A DNA stretch of 59,489 nucleotides from NCBI GenBank assembly GCA_030141605.1, contig JAQGDQ010001146.1, positions 1 to 59,489 on the forward strand. Direction: 5' to 3'. Each line of letters starts with the position of its first letter. Within the stretch, counting starts at the first letter, position 1. The DNA comes from Tubiluchus corallicola. Taxonomy: Eukaryota; Priapulida; Priapulimorpha; Priapulimorphida; Tubiluchidae. Below, piece after piece: positions 1 to 12,400 of this stretch. A model generated the notes under the pieces. That model was given only the letters and a program-made list of their open reading frames with translations, ran no database searches and was not told where the DNA came from. The position numbers were made by a program, and so were the translations under genes.

Positions 1-164
1 TGTTCAAATTGATTCAAATAAATTTATTTTACTCCAGCAATACATATATAATAAATCAACATACAATATGATTAGAAAAAAAACAGTATAGGTAAAAACA
101 TCGATGAAGTCAAATCACGCAAATAAAAGAGTTGCTGTATGATACCTTGAAAGCTTGGCTTGTT

Positions 165-1366
165 AAGGTGGCACAAATGAGTGAATGAAAGAATGGTTAG
201 GGTTAATAGACATGATGGAATGGAAAAATAGTAAGATTAGGGATAGGAAGAAGGGAGGGAGGGGAGGATGAGTGAATGAAAGAATGGTTAGGGTTACTAG
301 ACATGATTTAATGGAAAAAATAGTAAGATTAGGGATAGGAAGAAGGACGGGAGGGGAGGATGAGTGAATGAAAGAATGGTTAGGGTTAGTAGACATGATG
401 GAATGGAAAAAATAGCAAGATTAGGGATAGGAAGAAGGAAGGGAGGGGAGGATGAGTGAATGAAAGATTGGTTAGGGTTAGTAGACATGACAGAATGGGA
501 AAAATAGTAAGATTAGGGATAGGAAGAAGGAAGGGAGGGGAGGATGAGTGAATGAAAGAATGATTAGGGTTAGTAAACATGTCGGAATGGAAAAAATAGT
601 AAGATTAGGGATAGGAAGAAGGACGGGAGGGGAGGGAGGATGAGTGAATGAAAGATTGGTTAGGGTTAGTAAACATGATGGAATGGAAAAATAGTAACAT
701 TTGGGATAGGAAGAAGGAAGGGAGGGAGGGGAGGATGAGTGAATGGAAGAATGGTTAGGGTTACTAGACATGATGGAATGGAAGAAATAGTAAGATTAGG
801 GATAGGAAGAAGGAAGGGAGGGGAGGATGAGTGAATGAAAGAATGGTTAGGGTTAGTAGACATGATGGAATGGAAAAAATAGCAAGATTAGGGATAGGAA
901 GAAGGAAGGGAGGGGAGGATGAGTGAATGAAAGATTGGTTAGGGTTAGTAGACATGATGGAATGGGAAAAATAGTAAGATTAGGGATAGGAAGAAGGAAG
1001 GGAGGGGAGGATGAGGGAATGAAAGAATGATTAGGGTTAGTAAACATGACGGAATGGGAAAAATAGTAAGATTAGGGATAAGAAGAAGGAAGGGAGGGGA
1101 GGACGAGTGAATGAAAGAATGATTAGGGTTAGTAAACATGACGGAATGGGAAAAATAGTAAGATTAGGGATAAGAAGAAGGAAGGGAGGGGAGGATGAGT
1201 GAATGAAAGAATGATTAGGGTTAGTAAACATGACGGAATGGAAAAAATAGCAAGATTAGGGATAGGAAGAAGGAAGGGAGGGGAGGATGGGTGAATGAAA
1301 GAGTGGTTAGGGTTAGTAAACATGATAGAATGGAAAAATAGTAAGATTAGGGATAGGAAGAAGGAA
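165..1366. repeat. 92-bp minisatellite, about 13 copies
   Basis: Tandem array with a strict 92-bp period over most of its length; a few units are longer. Each unit carries GGTTAGGGTTAGTA, a purine-rich GGAAGGGAGGGGAGGATGAG segment and AGATTAGGGATAGGAAG. On the reverse strand every unit reads as an overlapping open frame of about 64 codons, which follows from the repeat and is not a gene. The strand asymmetry (G and A on +) and G-runs could allow G-quadruplex formation. Confidence 0.95.
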
Positions 1367-1416
1367 AAGAGGAGAAGAAACGACCACAGTTTATGTTTAA
1401 TTTACATAGAGCTATA

Positions 1417-1690
1417 TTAAAATAGCATTATAATTGATTGGAGGCCATATATTGCTACTGCATGAGATATGGAAGCAGCAAGATTATTTAAATATGAGTC
1501 AAGAATGGTTCTTTTCAAGTACTTTTTGAAACTATAATTTGTTTTGTGTATTTTTACTTGGGCACTAATTTTATTCCAGTTGTTAGAGGCTGTAAATTTA
1601 ATAAAGTGCCTGCAATTGTAATAATTTGTGAAATAGTTTTTAAATTGTGCTTCGTTATTATATGAGGTACCGTAGTTTTGATGACAATAT
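1417..1690 (-). mobile_element. LINE reverse-transcriptase C-terminal remnant
   Basis: The reverse strand reads an open stretch with NYGTSYNNEAQFKNYF, then NNWNKISAQVKIHKTNYSF and KKYLKRTILDSY before a TAA near 1417. The arrangement (WN.I, then SFKKYLK) is the usual extreme C-terminus of LINE polymerases of the CR1/jockey type. It is short, decayed and separate from the next LINE piece. Family assignment is by motif only. Confidence 0.55.
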
Positions 1691-2442
1691 TATAAGAAGA
1701 AGACGGCAGAATTTCCACAATTATATTACTGAGACTTACGTGTAAATGCCAAAAATTTTAACTCGGTCCCTATGATTTTGCCAGAATACAGAAGTTTTAA
1801 ACCAAATCAAAAAACAAGTGTGTTGTGGAGATCTGGAATATTTTATAGTATAGTAGAACAATCTTCTTACCTTGTAGAAGTTTCGAGAACTTTCTATTTC
1901 TAGATTATTCCTTGGCACTGATATATAAGGCAGAGCTGGCCGCTGGCGTTCATTCTCTCACATTCTCATGTATCCTGTATTCTCAGATTCTCAAATACGC
2001 TTTCTCGCTTTCACATCTCCAGATTATCACGTTTACTGTAAACATTTTGCATTCCTTCATACTTTTGTGTTGTAGAATTCTCTCATAATAAACTAGTTTA
2101 ATTTGACGACGTGTTTTCTGGTTTTCTCTACGAGTCTTCCAAGAGAAACAAAACACAACAAAGTGCCTCAGAAAGGTTTGTGTCACTGTTGTTAAAATTT
2201 TGTAGCAATACTTGAGTGGTTTATACGTCGTTGAACGTGGTTGTTTTTGTTTCGTCATCTAATTTTTTAAAAGCTTTCAAACATAACTTCCAAACTGTTC
2301 AAATTATAAACTTGTAACTTTCACTGCAAAAAGATAACACAATTTAATATCACGCTGTGAAATTTCATCTTTGGAGACCACCACTCTAGTTTAGTCTTCA
2401 GCGCATTTTTTCTGCGCCACCCGATATTAAGCAGCACAGATA
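1691..2442. other. AT-rich spacer, no gene seen
   Basis: Unique AT-rich sequence between two LINE remnants. Open frames here are short, without recognisable domains or good splice context. Nothing supportable was found. Confidence 0.5.
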
Positions 2443-3215
2443 TTAATTAATAATAATAAGTTTATTTATCATCATTACAACCAAAAGGTTGAATTACAGT
2501 ACAGCCTAAAATTACAAAGTATAAAAAAATTTAAATAGAATAATAAGCAAGGTAGAACATACAGTGCCAAGCACTATTACACTGTTACAAGATACATAGA
2601 CAAAATAAATTAAAATTAAATGAGTTTAAACTTAAGTTTGGAAATTAAATAATCCGTTTGAGATAAAACTGTTCTTGAATCTCTCTGTTTTGCATCTAGA
2701 TAAGGGGTATTTCAGATGGTGGCAAGTGCAATATCTATGAGTATGGTCATCTGGCAATAGAGTGTGGATTTTATTATTAGGATTTTAATTATTATTATTA
2801 TTATAATTTTATTATTAGGATTAGAACAACTTTTTGGAAGCATCTTTGTGACAGTTAAATAAAGGTTGAAGATTAGCCAAAATTAGAGCATTTGCCCAGT
2901 TTTCATTTGGAAAAATTATTTGCTCTGAACACTTTTGAACTGTTTCTAGCAAATCAGAGAGATTTTGGGAGAGAGATGAGTGTCATACCTGACAGAAGCG
3001 TATTCAACAACTGACCTAATCACTGTGCAGTACATTTTTATCATATCATTAGAAGATGATCCAGCTCTTTTCATTAGTCATAAAAGATAAATTCTTTTAC
3101 TCACTTTAGTGTAAACTGAATGGACATGGATGTTCCATGTTAAATCTTTAACTATTTGTACGCCTAAAAGTCTAACCGAATCAACTCTTTTTAGAGTTTG
3201 TAAATAACTCATTGT
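2443..3215 (-). mobile_element. 5'-truncated CR1-like LINE, 3' end
   Basis: Read on the reverse strand, the segment begins with SVRLLGVQIVKDLTWNIHVH, continues VYTKVSKRIYL, a KRAGSSSNDMIKMYC block and VVEYASVRYDTHLSP, then LSDLLETVQKCSEQIIFP and a terminal CKTERFKNSFIS. This is the conserved thumb and C-terminal end of CR1-clade reverse transcriptases. The 3' end on the reverse strand is an AT-rich tail with ATT repeats near 2443-2460. There is at least one frame break, so the copy is dead. Its truncated 5' end lies within about 20 bp of the splice acceptor of the first REJ exon. Confidence 0.75.
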
Positions 3216-3225
3216 TTAACCTTAG

Positions 3226-3467
3226 ATGTCTGACAAACTGCGGTGCAAAAATGAATCCGGACGAAAAGCTAACTCTGCAAGCGAAATGCAACTCCTGTGA
3301 AAGAGGAAAACCCGCTCACTTTGATTGGTCCGTAGTGCGTCAAGAATCGGGAAATGTCACGTTGATGGATCTTCTCTCGAATGCGACGATCAACTTGGAA
3401 ACTGATCTGATCACTTTTAAGGAAAACACCTTCGCCGAGGGAGAGTTTTTCATTGTTAAGGCAAAAG
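3226..3467 (+). CDS. REJ gene exon A
   Basis: Acceptor TTAACCTTAG before 3226, donor AAG|GTATGA after 3467, leaving phase 1. Encodes C-L-T-N-C, then [20 protein letters not shown] and a NVTLMDLL strand, ending in GEFFIVKAK. The closely spaced cysteines and following Trp match the start of a REJ module. The frame stays open into the intron until about 3563, but the splice to exon B restores the REJ order better than read-through. Confidence 0.75.
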
Positions 3468-6400
3468 GTATGAAGTTGAACTGCTTCAGTTTCCATCTCT
3501 GTAACTACTTTTTTGTAGAATTATCGTTTAATCTGCAAATTAAGAAAAGCATACATAAAGTTTGAGCCTAATAAGTCGAAACAAAATATTGTGTAGCAAA
3601 AATACTCAAATGCAAAATACATAGCTAATTAAATAGCAAAAAAGTAACCTAAAGTATTATAGCACGTTTTCTGACATGTGAATGCAAATTTGGAAGTTCA
3701 AAAAAGGAGTGGTGTAATTTTCTTAATTACTTACATCATAGCAGCATGAGATGAAATACATGTAGCACTAAGATAAGAAAAAATACAAATATTTGGCAAA
3801 CACAATAACAAAAATTAGTGCCTCAATTCACACATTAAGCTTTGCCATGTCAGTGCTACGCTCACGCCTTTTACCTGCCTTATACTACTGCCACCTGGTG
3901 CTTGAAATTCAGGAAAAATCCTCACAATCTCAGCTCTCATCATGTGAGCTTTCCTCTAGTGATCAACATCTTAATTACCTGCAATATATAGTTTTTTTTT
4001 GTTTTTGATTTTCAGCTGCGTCGCTAGGCATCCTCATTTTTCCGCTTCCGATTAACGAACGACCCACTAAGGGCAGCTGTTCTGTTTCACCTGAAGCAGG
4101 TAAATGTTTGAAAATTATTGCTGAGCAAAATAAGAAGTTTCTTTTGTTAATCAGAACTTGCCAATATTATGGCCAGAGAGACAGAAAAAATGGTAAAAAA
4201 TTGATTTCGGTCAGGCTTGAACCTCTCAGGCCTTAGGGTCAGGGTTACACAAATGTAACTGTTTTATTTACAAACTTGTAAAGTAGAAACAGTCATAATG
4301 AGTATAGCTTTGTTTGTGAACTAATATGCTAGTGTAGCGTTTTTACCTTGAATCTGTCACACTCTTGTCCACTGTTGTTAACCTCGTTGCCCAAGAATTT
4401 ATTCAAGCCAAACTTTTTCCATACGCTTAGCGGGTTCCTTTTGAAGCTCTTGCTGTCATTCATTGAACGTTTAATCGGGGTTAATGTGGCTGCTGTGCCT
4501 CCGATGCAGCGACAGTAATCTTCCAGTATTGTTCGTGACTTTACAACCGTAAATATTGTAGAACAAGTAAGAGCACAGAATTAATTTTGAAAGATAAAAC
4601 ATAAGCATAAAGAACAACATTTAAACCTTTCACTACGGCAGGCAACACACTGCTGCTTATGTTTTTCGTGCAAGGGACGGAAGGCGGTATACTGCCCGCC
4701 CAAGTTTTTCAGCAGCCTGCCCATTCAAGCTCAGCACTAAGTGCAGGCACCCAGGTCTGTTTATTTCACTGCTACGGCTATGTAAAAACATTGTAGAAAA
4801 GTCCAACAGGCACGGGATTGGGGTTGCTTTGCAACATGTAACACTAACCAGTCATTCAGCATCTGAAGCCAGGTGCATTTCATAACACCGTACTGTATGG
4901 TATGTTCCCAGGTAAAATCATTTGTAGATCGTTGATAAAACGTATGTTTCGTTGATTGTTCTGCATTCTTATAAAATGATTGCATGCAATGGATTAGTAA
5001 TGTGTCTTTTGTGAAAACTGATTTTTAAATATAAGTGCATGCTTATTTATGAGGGAGTGCACATGTGTGTATGTGCGTGAGTGCATGTTTGTGTGTGCAT
5101 GTGTAGAAATAAAACTAATATTCAATATTAGTGTTTAATAACACACAACTACTTGTTAATTTACAAGATTGTGTTTTAGTAACACACCACAAGATGTTAT
5201 TGTTAAATGTCCAAAAGTCTACGTGGCCCAGTTAAAAAGCAACTACACAGTGAAAGGGTTATAACACTCGCAGCTTCTGTAGTGCATACTAAGCTGAAGA
5301 GTGGTAACTCGTACTTGTATACTAGTAATATTACACCGTCGGTGAATAGCTACAATCGGTTATTTGGATCAAAACACCCCCATCCCAGAGGGAGTCTGTT
5401 AAGCAGCACCTACTGTACAGTAATTACTGAATTAAATAAACAGTGATTAAAAATGCAAGTTAGTTTTTTTTACTGTAATGTTTCACATTGTTGTTATAAC
5501 AAGGCATATTAATTAGAAGTTTAAAAGAGCAACAACAACAACATTCTGCAAGCTAAAAGCCATTCAGTGACGAAGCCTGCTTAATGTAGATCATTGTGGC
5601 AGGACCATAACTTAGCTCGTTGTTAAGGATAATCTTCCAACATGAGGTACTTAACATGTATGAAGATTTTCGTTCATTTCCTAGAAAATTAAACTCCGCG
5701 AAACAGAAATAGTTTTTCAATTCATAAATAAATAGTTTTTCATTATATATAAATAAATGGTATGTATTACACTTAATACTTTCAAATGTATTAGATCATT
5801 TCTATCTGCGTGCAGGAAATGCCCTAGAGACAGAGTTTTCTGTAAGCTGTACTGGATTTGTTGATGAAGATTTGCCGTTAGTCTACGAGTTTTTCTCTTT
5901 AACCCAAGAGCCTGAGGATCATCAAACAAAGAGTATGTCTTTATGTCTAAACGCGAAAAAAGACATGAATGTATTATTTATTACGTAAAGTCAACCTGTT
6001 TAAATTACATACACTCGTATATCGGTCTGCCGGCAAACGTGGGGAGACGTCGGTCCGATATTGCAGATTGTCCGATATTTACCGTTACTAAGCTAACATG
6101 GTAGTCACCGTGTGTTAGACTCACAGTAATGTAGAATCAATCATCTAATTGTCTCAATGCAAAAGTACATAAAAACTGTCGGTAATTGACTCAAATAACT
6201 CCACATAATTCACTCTGTATTTTTATACATAGAGATATACTCGTGGTTACACTGATGTAATGATGTAAACAAAGTGATGGCCCGCCAACTAGCGGTCAGC
6301 TCGCGATAATGTGTCCATAGCAGTAGGGACTTTTTACCGTCCAAATTTTGTTCGAATCTTCCGATATCTGTAAAAGCGTGTTCCGGCAAACCGAGATACG

Positions 6401-9400
6401 AGTCGAGTATGTTTAGAATGTATGGAAAATATTGTATGTGTTCTTTTTCGTATGATGTGTTGTCTCACACTTACTTATAATTTTGTTTTAATGCATTCAC
6501 TGACCACTAATGACTCGTGTAATATATGCACTGGCCATTAACGACTGATGTGATCTATGTGCTGGGCAGTAGTGATTCACGTATCCTATGTGCTGGCTAG
6601 AGTGACTCAAGTAATTTGTGTGCCGGGCAGTAGCAACTCACAATCTACATACTAGCTTGTAATGGCTCATTGTTCATGTAACCTATGTGCTGGCTAGAAG
6701 CCATGACTCACGAAATCTATGTTCTGCCTGTAGTAACTAATGTGATCTATGTACTAGCTAGTGCTGACTTATTTAATTTACATGTTGGCCAGTAGGGGCT
6801 CATGTAACAGCCGGTAGTATTTCAAGTAATCTACTGGGCACTTTTTTCAAGTGTTTATCATTTGGTTGACTTGAGTAGGTCGCTCGGACTCGTGTAAGCG
6901 CCCTGAGTAGTAAATAAATTGCTACTCACTGGGTCAAAGGTAATTCCACTTAGAAAGCCATCCCGTCTAACCGTTTGGCAATTAAATAACCTGTCTGCTA
7001 ATTGAGTAACATATCATAGACTGACATATCTGACATAGACTAACTGTAAACATTAATTAAGCTATGACTGTATATGCCAGAATGTTCATAAACCGCTGCA
7101 GTTTATTTCACAACAGTTATTAGCCATTGCCAGTAATGCGTTGAACAAAGAAAGAAAATGCTGAAAAATTTTGAACTAGTCGCGATTTGAACCTGATAGA
7201 ACGATTAATCTGAATTAGAAGTACGAACTATTTTATTGTAATATTGCATATAGCACCTTTACAACATGAAGACTGTACTCGCTAATCTCACTAATGATAT
7301 TCAATACGATACACTGATATCTCGGTTTGCCCTCCTATGATCTATACACTGGTTGTTTTTATTACACAATATCTACAGTTCTTTTAGCAATTGTTCTCAA
7401 TAATTAACAACAGTTTACTAATGATGTAATTTGCCTAATTTTTAGTGATGTCTTTTTACCACGGCAAAGATCCGATTCTTTCAAAAGTTCATCTTCCACC
7501 CGGACAGCGTGAACAAAATTATAGCATTCAAATTGTAGTGGTCGTATCTGATTTCTACCGATCGTCTACGACATTCAACTTCCATGCAACGGTGAGTAAA
7601 GTGGAGTTTACCCAGCATCCGGATGCGAACGCGGATGCGTTTTCCACCTGTGGATCAGCTTGCGGAACGAATCAATAGGAAGTAGCTGCTGAAAAATAAT
7701 AATGCATCCGCAGGCTGCATTAACAGGTGCATTGCAAACGATATAAACTGATATAACTGTTCCGCACCCCCCAAAACGCACCTGCATTCGGATGCTATGT
7801 AAATGCCACTTTAGATTTAGTTTATCCTGTAGAAACATTGCGAGCCTGTGGAGCATGTAGAGGCATGTATGAAATGGTCAAATTGTGTACAGTATGCATA
7901 AAAGTATCTATGTGCACAAATGCTTGACCTGTGATTACTGAATTATTTAGTATTAACAAAGTAAATATTATTAGGAACCAGCATACTGATTCCAGTAATA
8001 AAGTCACAAGAAAAAAACCACAAAAACACAAAAAAATCACTCACAATTTTGACCAGGAAAAAGTCACAATTTGTTGTGGCTGGGAAGGAAAGTCACAATT
8101 AATTTATGGTGGCCCTGAAAGAAGTCACAATTAATTTATGGTGTTCCTGAAAGAAGTCACAATTAATTTATGGTGTCCCTGAAAGAAGTCACAATTAATT
8201 TATGGTGTCCCTGAAAGAAGTCACAATTAATTTATGGTGTCCCTGAAAGAAGTCACAATTAATTTATGGTGTCCCTGAAAGAAGTCACAATTAATTTATG
8301 GTGTCCCTGAAAGAAGTCACAATTAATTTATTGTGTCCCTGAAAGAAGTCACAATTAATTTATGGTTACCCTGAAAGAAGTCACAATTAATTTATGGTGT
8401 CCCTGAAAGAAGTCACAATTAATTTATGGTGTCCCTGAACGAAGTCACAATTTTGACCAGGAAAGAAAGTCAGGTGATCAAACGAAAATATTTACGTCAG
8501 TCACAATTTATTTAAGTATCATAAGCAATTAAAGTAACAAAACAGAAGATATTTGAAATCACCTATTAACTGGCAATACGTGACTCAAACATATTGAGAA
8601 CACTATTTATATATGATGGCATCGTATGTGAAAACTAGCTAGTGTTAAGGTTAAATTGGATTTTATGGTTATGGTTAGGGTTGGTGTTAGAGTTATTTCT
8701 TTTTTGCATTAACTTTTTTTCCTGCGACATTTCTGCAATTTGTTTACCTGCGATTTTGTACCTGTGCTATTCTTACCTGAATTCACTGGAAGGACCGATG
8801 AACAGATGAAATTAGTAAAGATTTTAACGAATTTGAATCAGTATCCTAATGAATTGGCCACACTCGCTGTAGTATGAAAAAATAATCGGTGATAAAATTT
8901 GTAATCCATAACTTAATAAATAGTTCTAATAACTTAATTAAAGAAATGACTTTTAATCCGTTTGCTGATTTAACAATAGATGCAATTAGTAGACATCTAT
9001 TACTGATTTGTGTCCGTTGGAAGAAGATTGTTGGATAGATAAAGTAACATTTGCTAACATCGGCAGTTAAATAAGACTTACGCTGTACTTTTCATTTCAG
9101 GTTTATCCGTATGCAATGGATGAGAACGTAAGCGACGCCGAAGTTATAGACAAGCTAAAAGATCTCGCTGAAGAAAAATTAGACGAATACCTTGGTGCAG
9201 GCAACCTGCAGGGTGAGTAGAAACTGAACGAGAATTTGGAGCAGTGAAAACTGTGTGTTTTGAGTCTTTTACTAGATGATAGACGTCACAGAAGAAGGAG
9301 TTTAGTAGGTTTTATGCTAAAAATGTTTGAAGTAAAACTTCTGTTTACATCGTGGTACGTTTGGTACTACCAAGCTATTAGCTCTTTAGAAAGTGCGCTT

Positions 9401-12400
9401 AAAATATCAGGACTGATAAGTACAGAAGGAAGGGAAATGATTGTAACCTCATTTGAGTTTCAGTTTTATGGCACACTTTCAACTTTAGAAAGTGAAGTTG
9501 AAGTGACGACTTCGTCTGCAGTTTCTCCCCAAACAATCAATTTCTTGAATCAGATTTCTAGCTCCAGCTAAATTGCAAAATTGTTGACATAGTTTTTTAT
9601 ATACAATTTGGGACATTGCAAGCTGGAACAAGCTGTCAGCATTTACGGGACGGCGCTTACTTAATTATGGATGGTGCGGTGAGGTCAGAACCTAACTCGT
9701 TATAAAGGATATACCATTAAGATCAGATGACATGTGGAACCAGGAAAGGCAAATCAGCATGACGTATGAAACTGCCCTCTTCGAGTTTTGAACCGGTGAT
9801 CACCAGCCCAGTCACTGACCACACTTGGTGCTATTCGTTGTTTTGGTCGCCAAACATACAACTACGACCACTCAAGTGTTTCCCAAATCTTGTACATTGT
9901 ACAGTTTCAAATTCGGGGGACGCAAATGAGCTTTGTAGAAGAAGAGGCGATAATTGCGAGCCCTAAAAACCGATTTTCACTGATTATGCGTTTTGCTGTA
10001 TTTAGGTGTGGCTCAAATAGTGAATGTGGTAACCGGTACACTGAACTCTGCGACAGAAGATAAAGTGAATGTGTCAATAAGTGCGGAGGAAAAGAAGAAA
10101 CTACTTCGAGGTAAATCTGAGGTAATAAATGAATGAAATCGACTGAGTGGCTTTGATTATAGGATCATGATGACGGAAAGGGAAGGGGGAAGGTATTGGG
10201 AACTTTTGGCTATTCTTTAACGTAGTTATATGGGTGACTGCCATGGTTTGGTGTAGCGTCAGTTCCTTACATCATCTAGGTGCTTATACATTCTAAATTG
10301 GTGTTGAACAAAGTAAAAAAATCGTCGTTAAAATGAAACGGTGGGTCATTATGTGAAAAAAGGTGTCAAGTGTCCAGCGTCATTAAAATGAAACGGTGGG
10401 GTCATTATGTGAAAAAACGTGTCAAGTGTCCAGCGTCGTTAAAATGAAACGGTGGGTCATTATGTGAAAAAAGGTGTCAAGTGTCCAGCGTCGTTAAAAC
10501 GAAACTGTGCATCATTAAGTGAGAAAAGGGTGTCATATATTCAGCGTCGTTAAAACGAAACGTCGTTAAACGGGGAGTCGTTAAGTGAGGACTTACTGTA
10601 CCTTGTTGTGCATCTTTATTTGTTATATTTCCAGCATTTTATTCTGGTCTATTCCAGAAGTCATACTTAATTGTCTCACTATAGTGCTTTGGTCAGCAAA
10701 GACCACTTCGTTCATTATGAAAACTTACAGTGATCTGTTAATCTATCCCATGGATTACAGTAGATGGGAAATTCACTTGGGAAATGAAATCAGGGGTGCA
10801 CAGTGTCAGCTGATAAATTTGTTAGTCAGTCAGTAAGTCACTGAGACAGTAAGTTAGTCAGTCAACCAGCTATGCACACAAAAATCTAATTTGCAGATGA
10901 TTTTTAAGGAGGACAAGATGATTTTTCATATACTATCCCATTTTCAAGTCTGATAAAAACTATACATTTTAACACATTAATACTTAAAAAGCGTTTCTGA
11001 TAATTAAATAATAGATGAAAAACTTCATTAATGGCAGGTGTGTCCAGCTATTAATGACATCACAAACTAACATAATTTTCAACAGCAAAAATATTCCCAC
11101 GAGCATGTTGCACGTGTTTGTGAAAACGAAAATTGAAGTACAGTGCTACTGTAAGATATTCAGTGTGTTGTACTAAAACTAAGCAAGTTTTAAGTTAAAA
11201 ATTCAAATTTAAATTTACCGCTCTGTTCACACATGAGCTGTCGAACGTGTGTAGTTCGTCACAAACTAACACATCTGAACTGAGAGATACAGCACCTGTT
11301 TTTTGTGCGATGCGTTTCCGAAATGCAGATGCTAGTGCCTGTTTGACTAACGAATGGCAAAATGCATGTAACAGTGAAGAACTAGTGGCGCGAACGCGAA
11401 ATTATGTTTGTGTGGTAATAATTCTTTCATGTAAGCCATTCTGAAAAAAAAATAGTTTGTTTCCTTTCAATATTTTAAAGAGTAGATTATTTCGACCTAC
11501 AGCTTAAGATTGGGTCCGGTTTTGCTTTATGCTGCCTTGGTAATATGTACATGCAGACCTGCTTTGAATGTGTCTATGTGTTAGGATTTGTGCGTGTAAA
11601 ATATATTTGTTCCTTTTTAATGTTTAATCATTTTCAGTATAAACTGAATAAATATTATTACATTGTTAGACTGAAATCATTGGATAACTTCAGGGCTCAA
11701 TTTTCAAAATTTGTATGCTGTGGTTATGCTTGTATGTTTAAATTTGTATGCTGTGGTTATGTTTGCATGTTTAAATTTGTATGCTGTGGTTATGTTTGTA
11801 TGTTTAAATTTGTATGTTGTGGTTATGTTTGTATGTTTAAATTTGTATGCTGTGGTTATGTTTGTATGTTTGTATGTTTAAATTTGTATGCTGTGGTTAT
11901 GTTTGTATGTTTAAATTTGTATGCTGTGGTTATGTTTGCATGTTTGTATGTTTAAATTTATATGCCGTGGTTATGTTTGTACATTTAAATTTGTATGCTG
12001 TGGTTATGTTTGTGTGTTTGTATGTTTAAATTTGTATGCTGTGGTTATGTTCGCATGTTTGTATGTTTAAATTTATATGCCGTGGTTATGTTTGTATGTT
12101 TAAATTTGTATGCTGTGGTTATGTTTGTATGTTTGTATAATTAAATTTGTATGTTTAAATTTGTACGTTTAAATTTGTATGCTGTGGTTATGTTTGTATA
12201 TTTGTATGTTTAAGTTTGTATGTTGTGGTTATGTTTGTATGTTTAAATTTTTATGCTGTGGTTATGTTTGTATGTTTAAATTTGTATGCTGTGGTTATGT
12301 TTGTATGTTTAAATTTGTATGCTGTGGTTATGTTTGTATGTTTAAATTTGTATGCTGTGGTTATGTTTGTATGTTTGTATGTTTAAATTTGTATGCTGTG

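Larger units (their letters stand above)
5933..7445. other. Intron C-D with MITE and decayed minisatellite
   Basis: 1.5-kb intron. It holds an inverted-repeat element at 6010-6405, a degenerate tandem repeat at about 6500-6850, and an isolated partial end (GATATCTCGGTTTGCC) near 7316 that resembles the terminus of the 6.0-kb element. No coding sequence seen. Confidence 0.55.
7592..9100. other. Intron D-E
   Basis: 1.5-kb intron containing the TIR MITE and the 32-bp minisatellite; the remainder to the TTTCATTTCAG acceptor is unique AT-rich sequence. Confidence 0.6.

Noticed and set aside
163-1323. A ladder of overlapping reverse-strand open frames of 63-97 codons (Pro/Ser/Leu-rich)
   Set aside because: They repeat every 92 bp with the minisatellite; no splice or start context and no independent coding signal.
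8085-8470. CRISPR-like array (32-bp repeats)
   Set aside because: There are no unique spacers between units and the context is an animal intron; it is a simple minisatellite.
10006-10110. Exon F ending at the first donor (CGAG|GTAAAT)
   Set aside because: Joining from 10110 to exon G gives an early stop (GTT AAT TAA); the donor 11 bases downstream restores an open frame.
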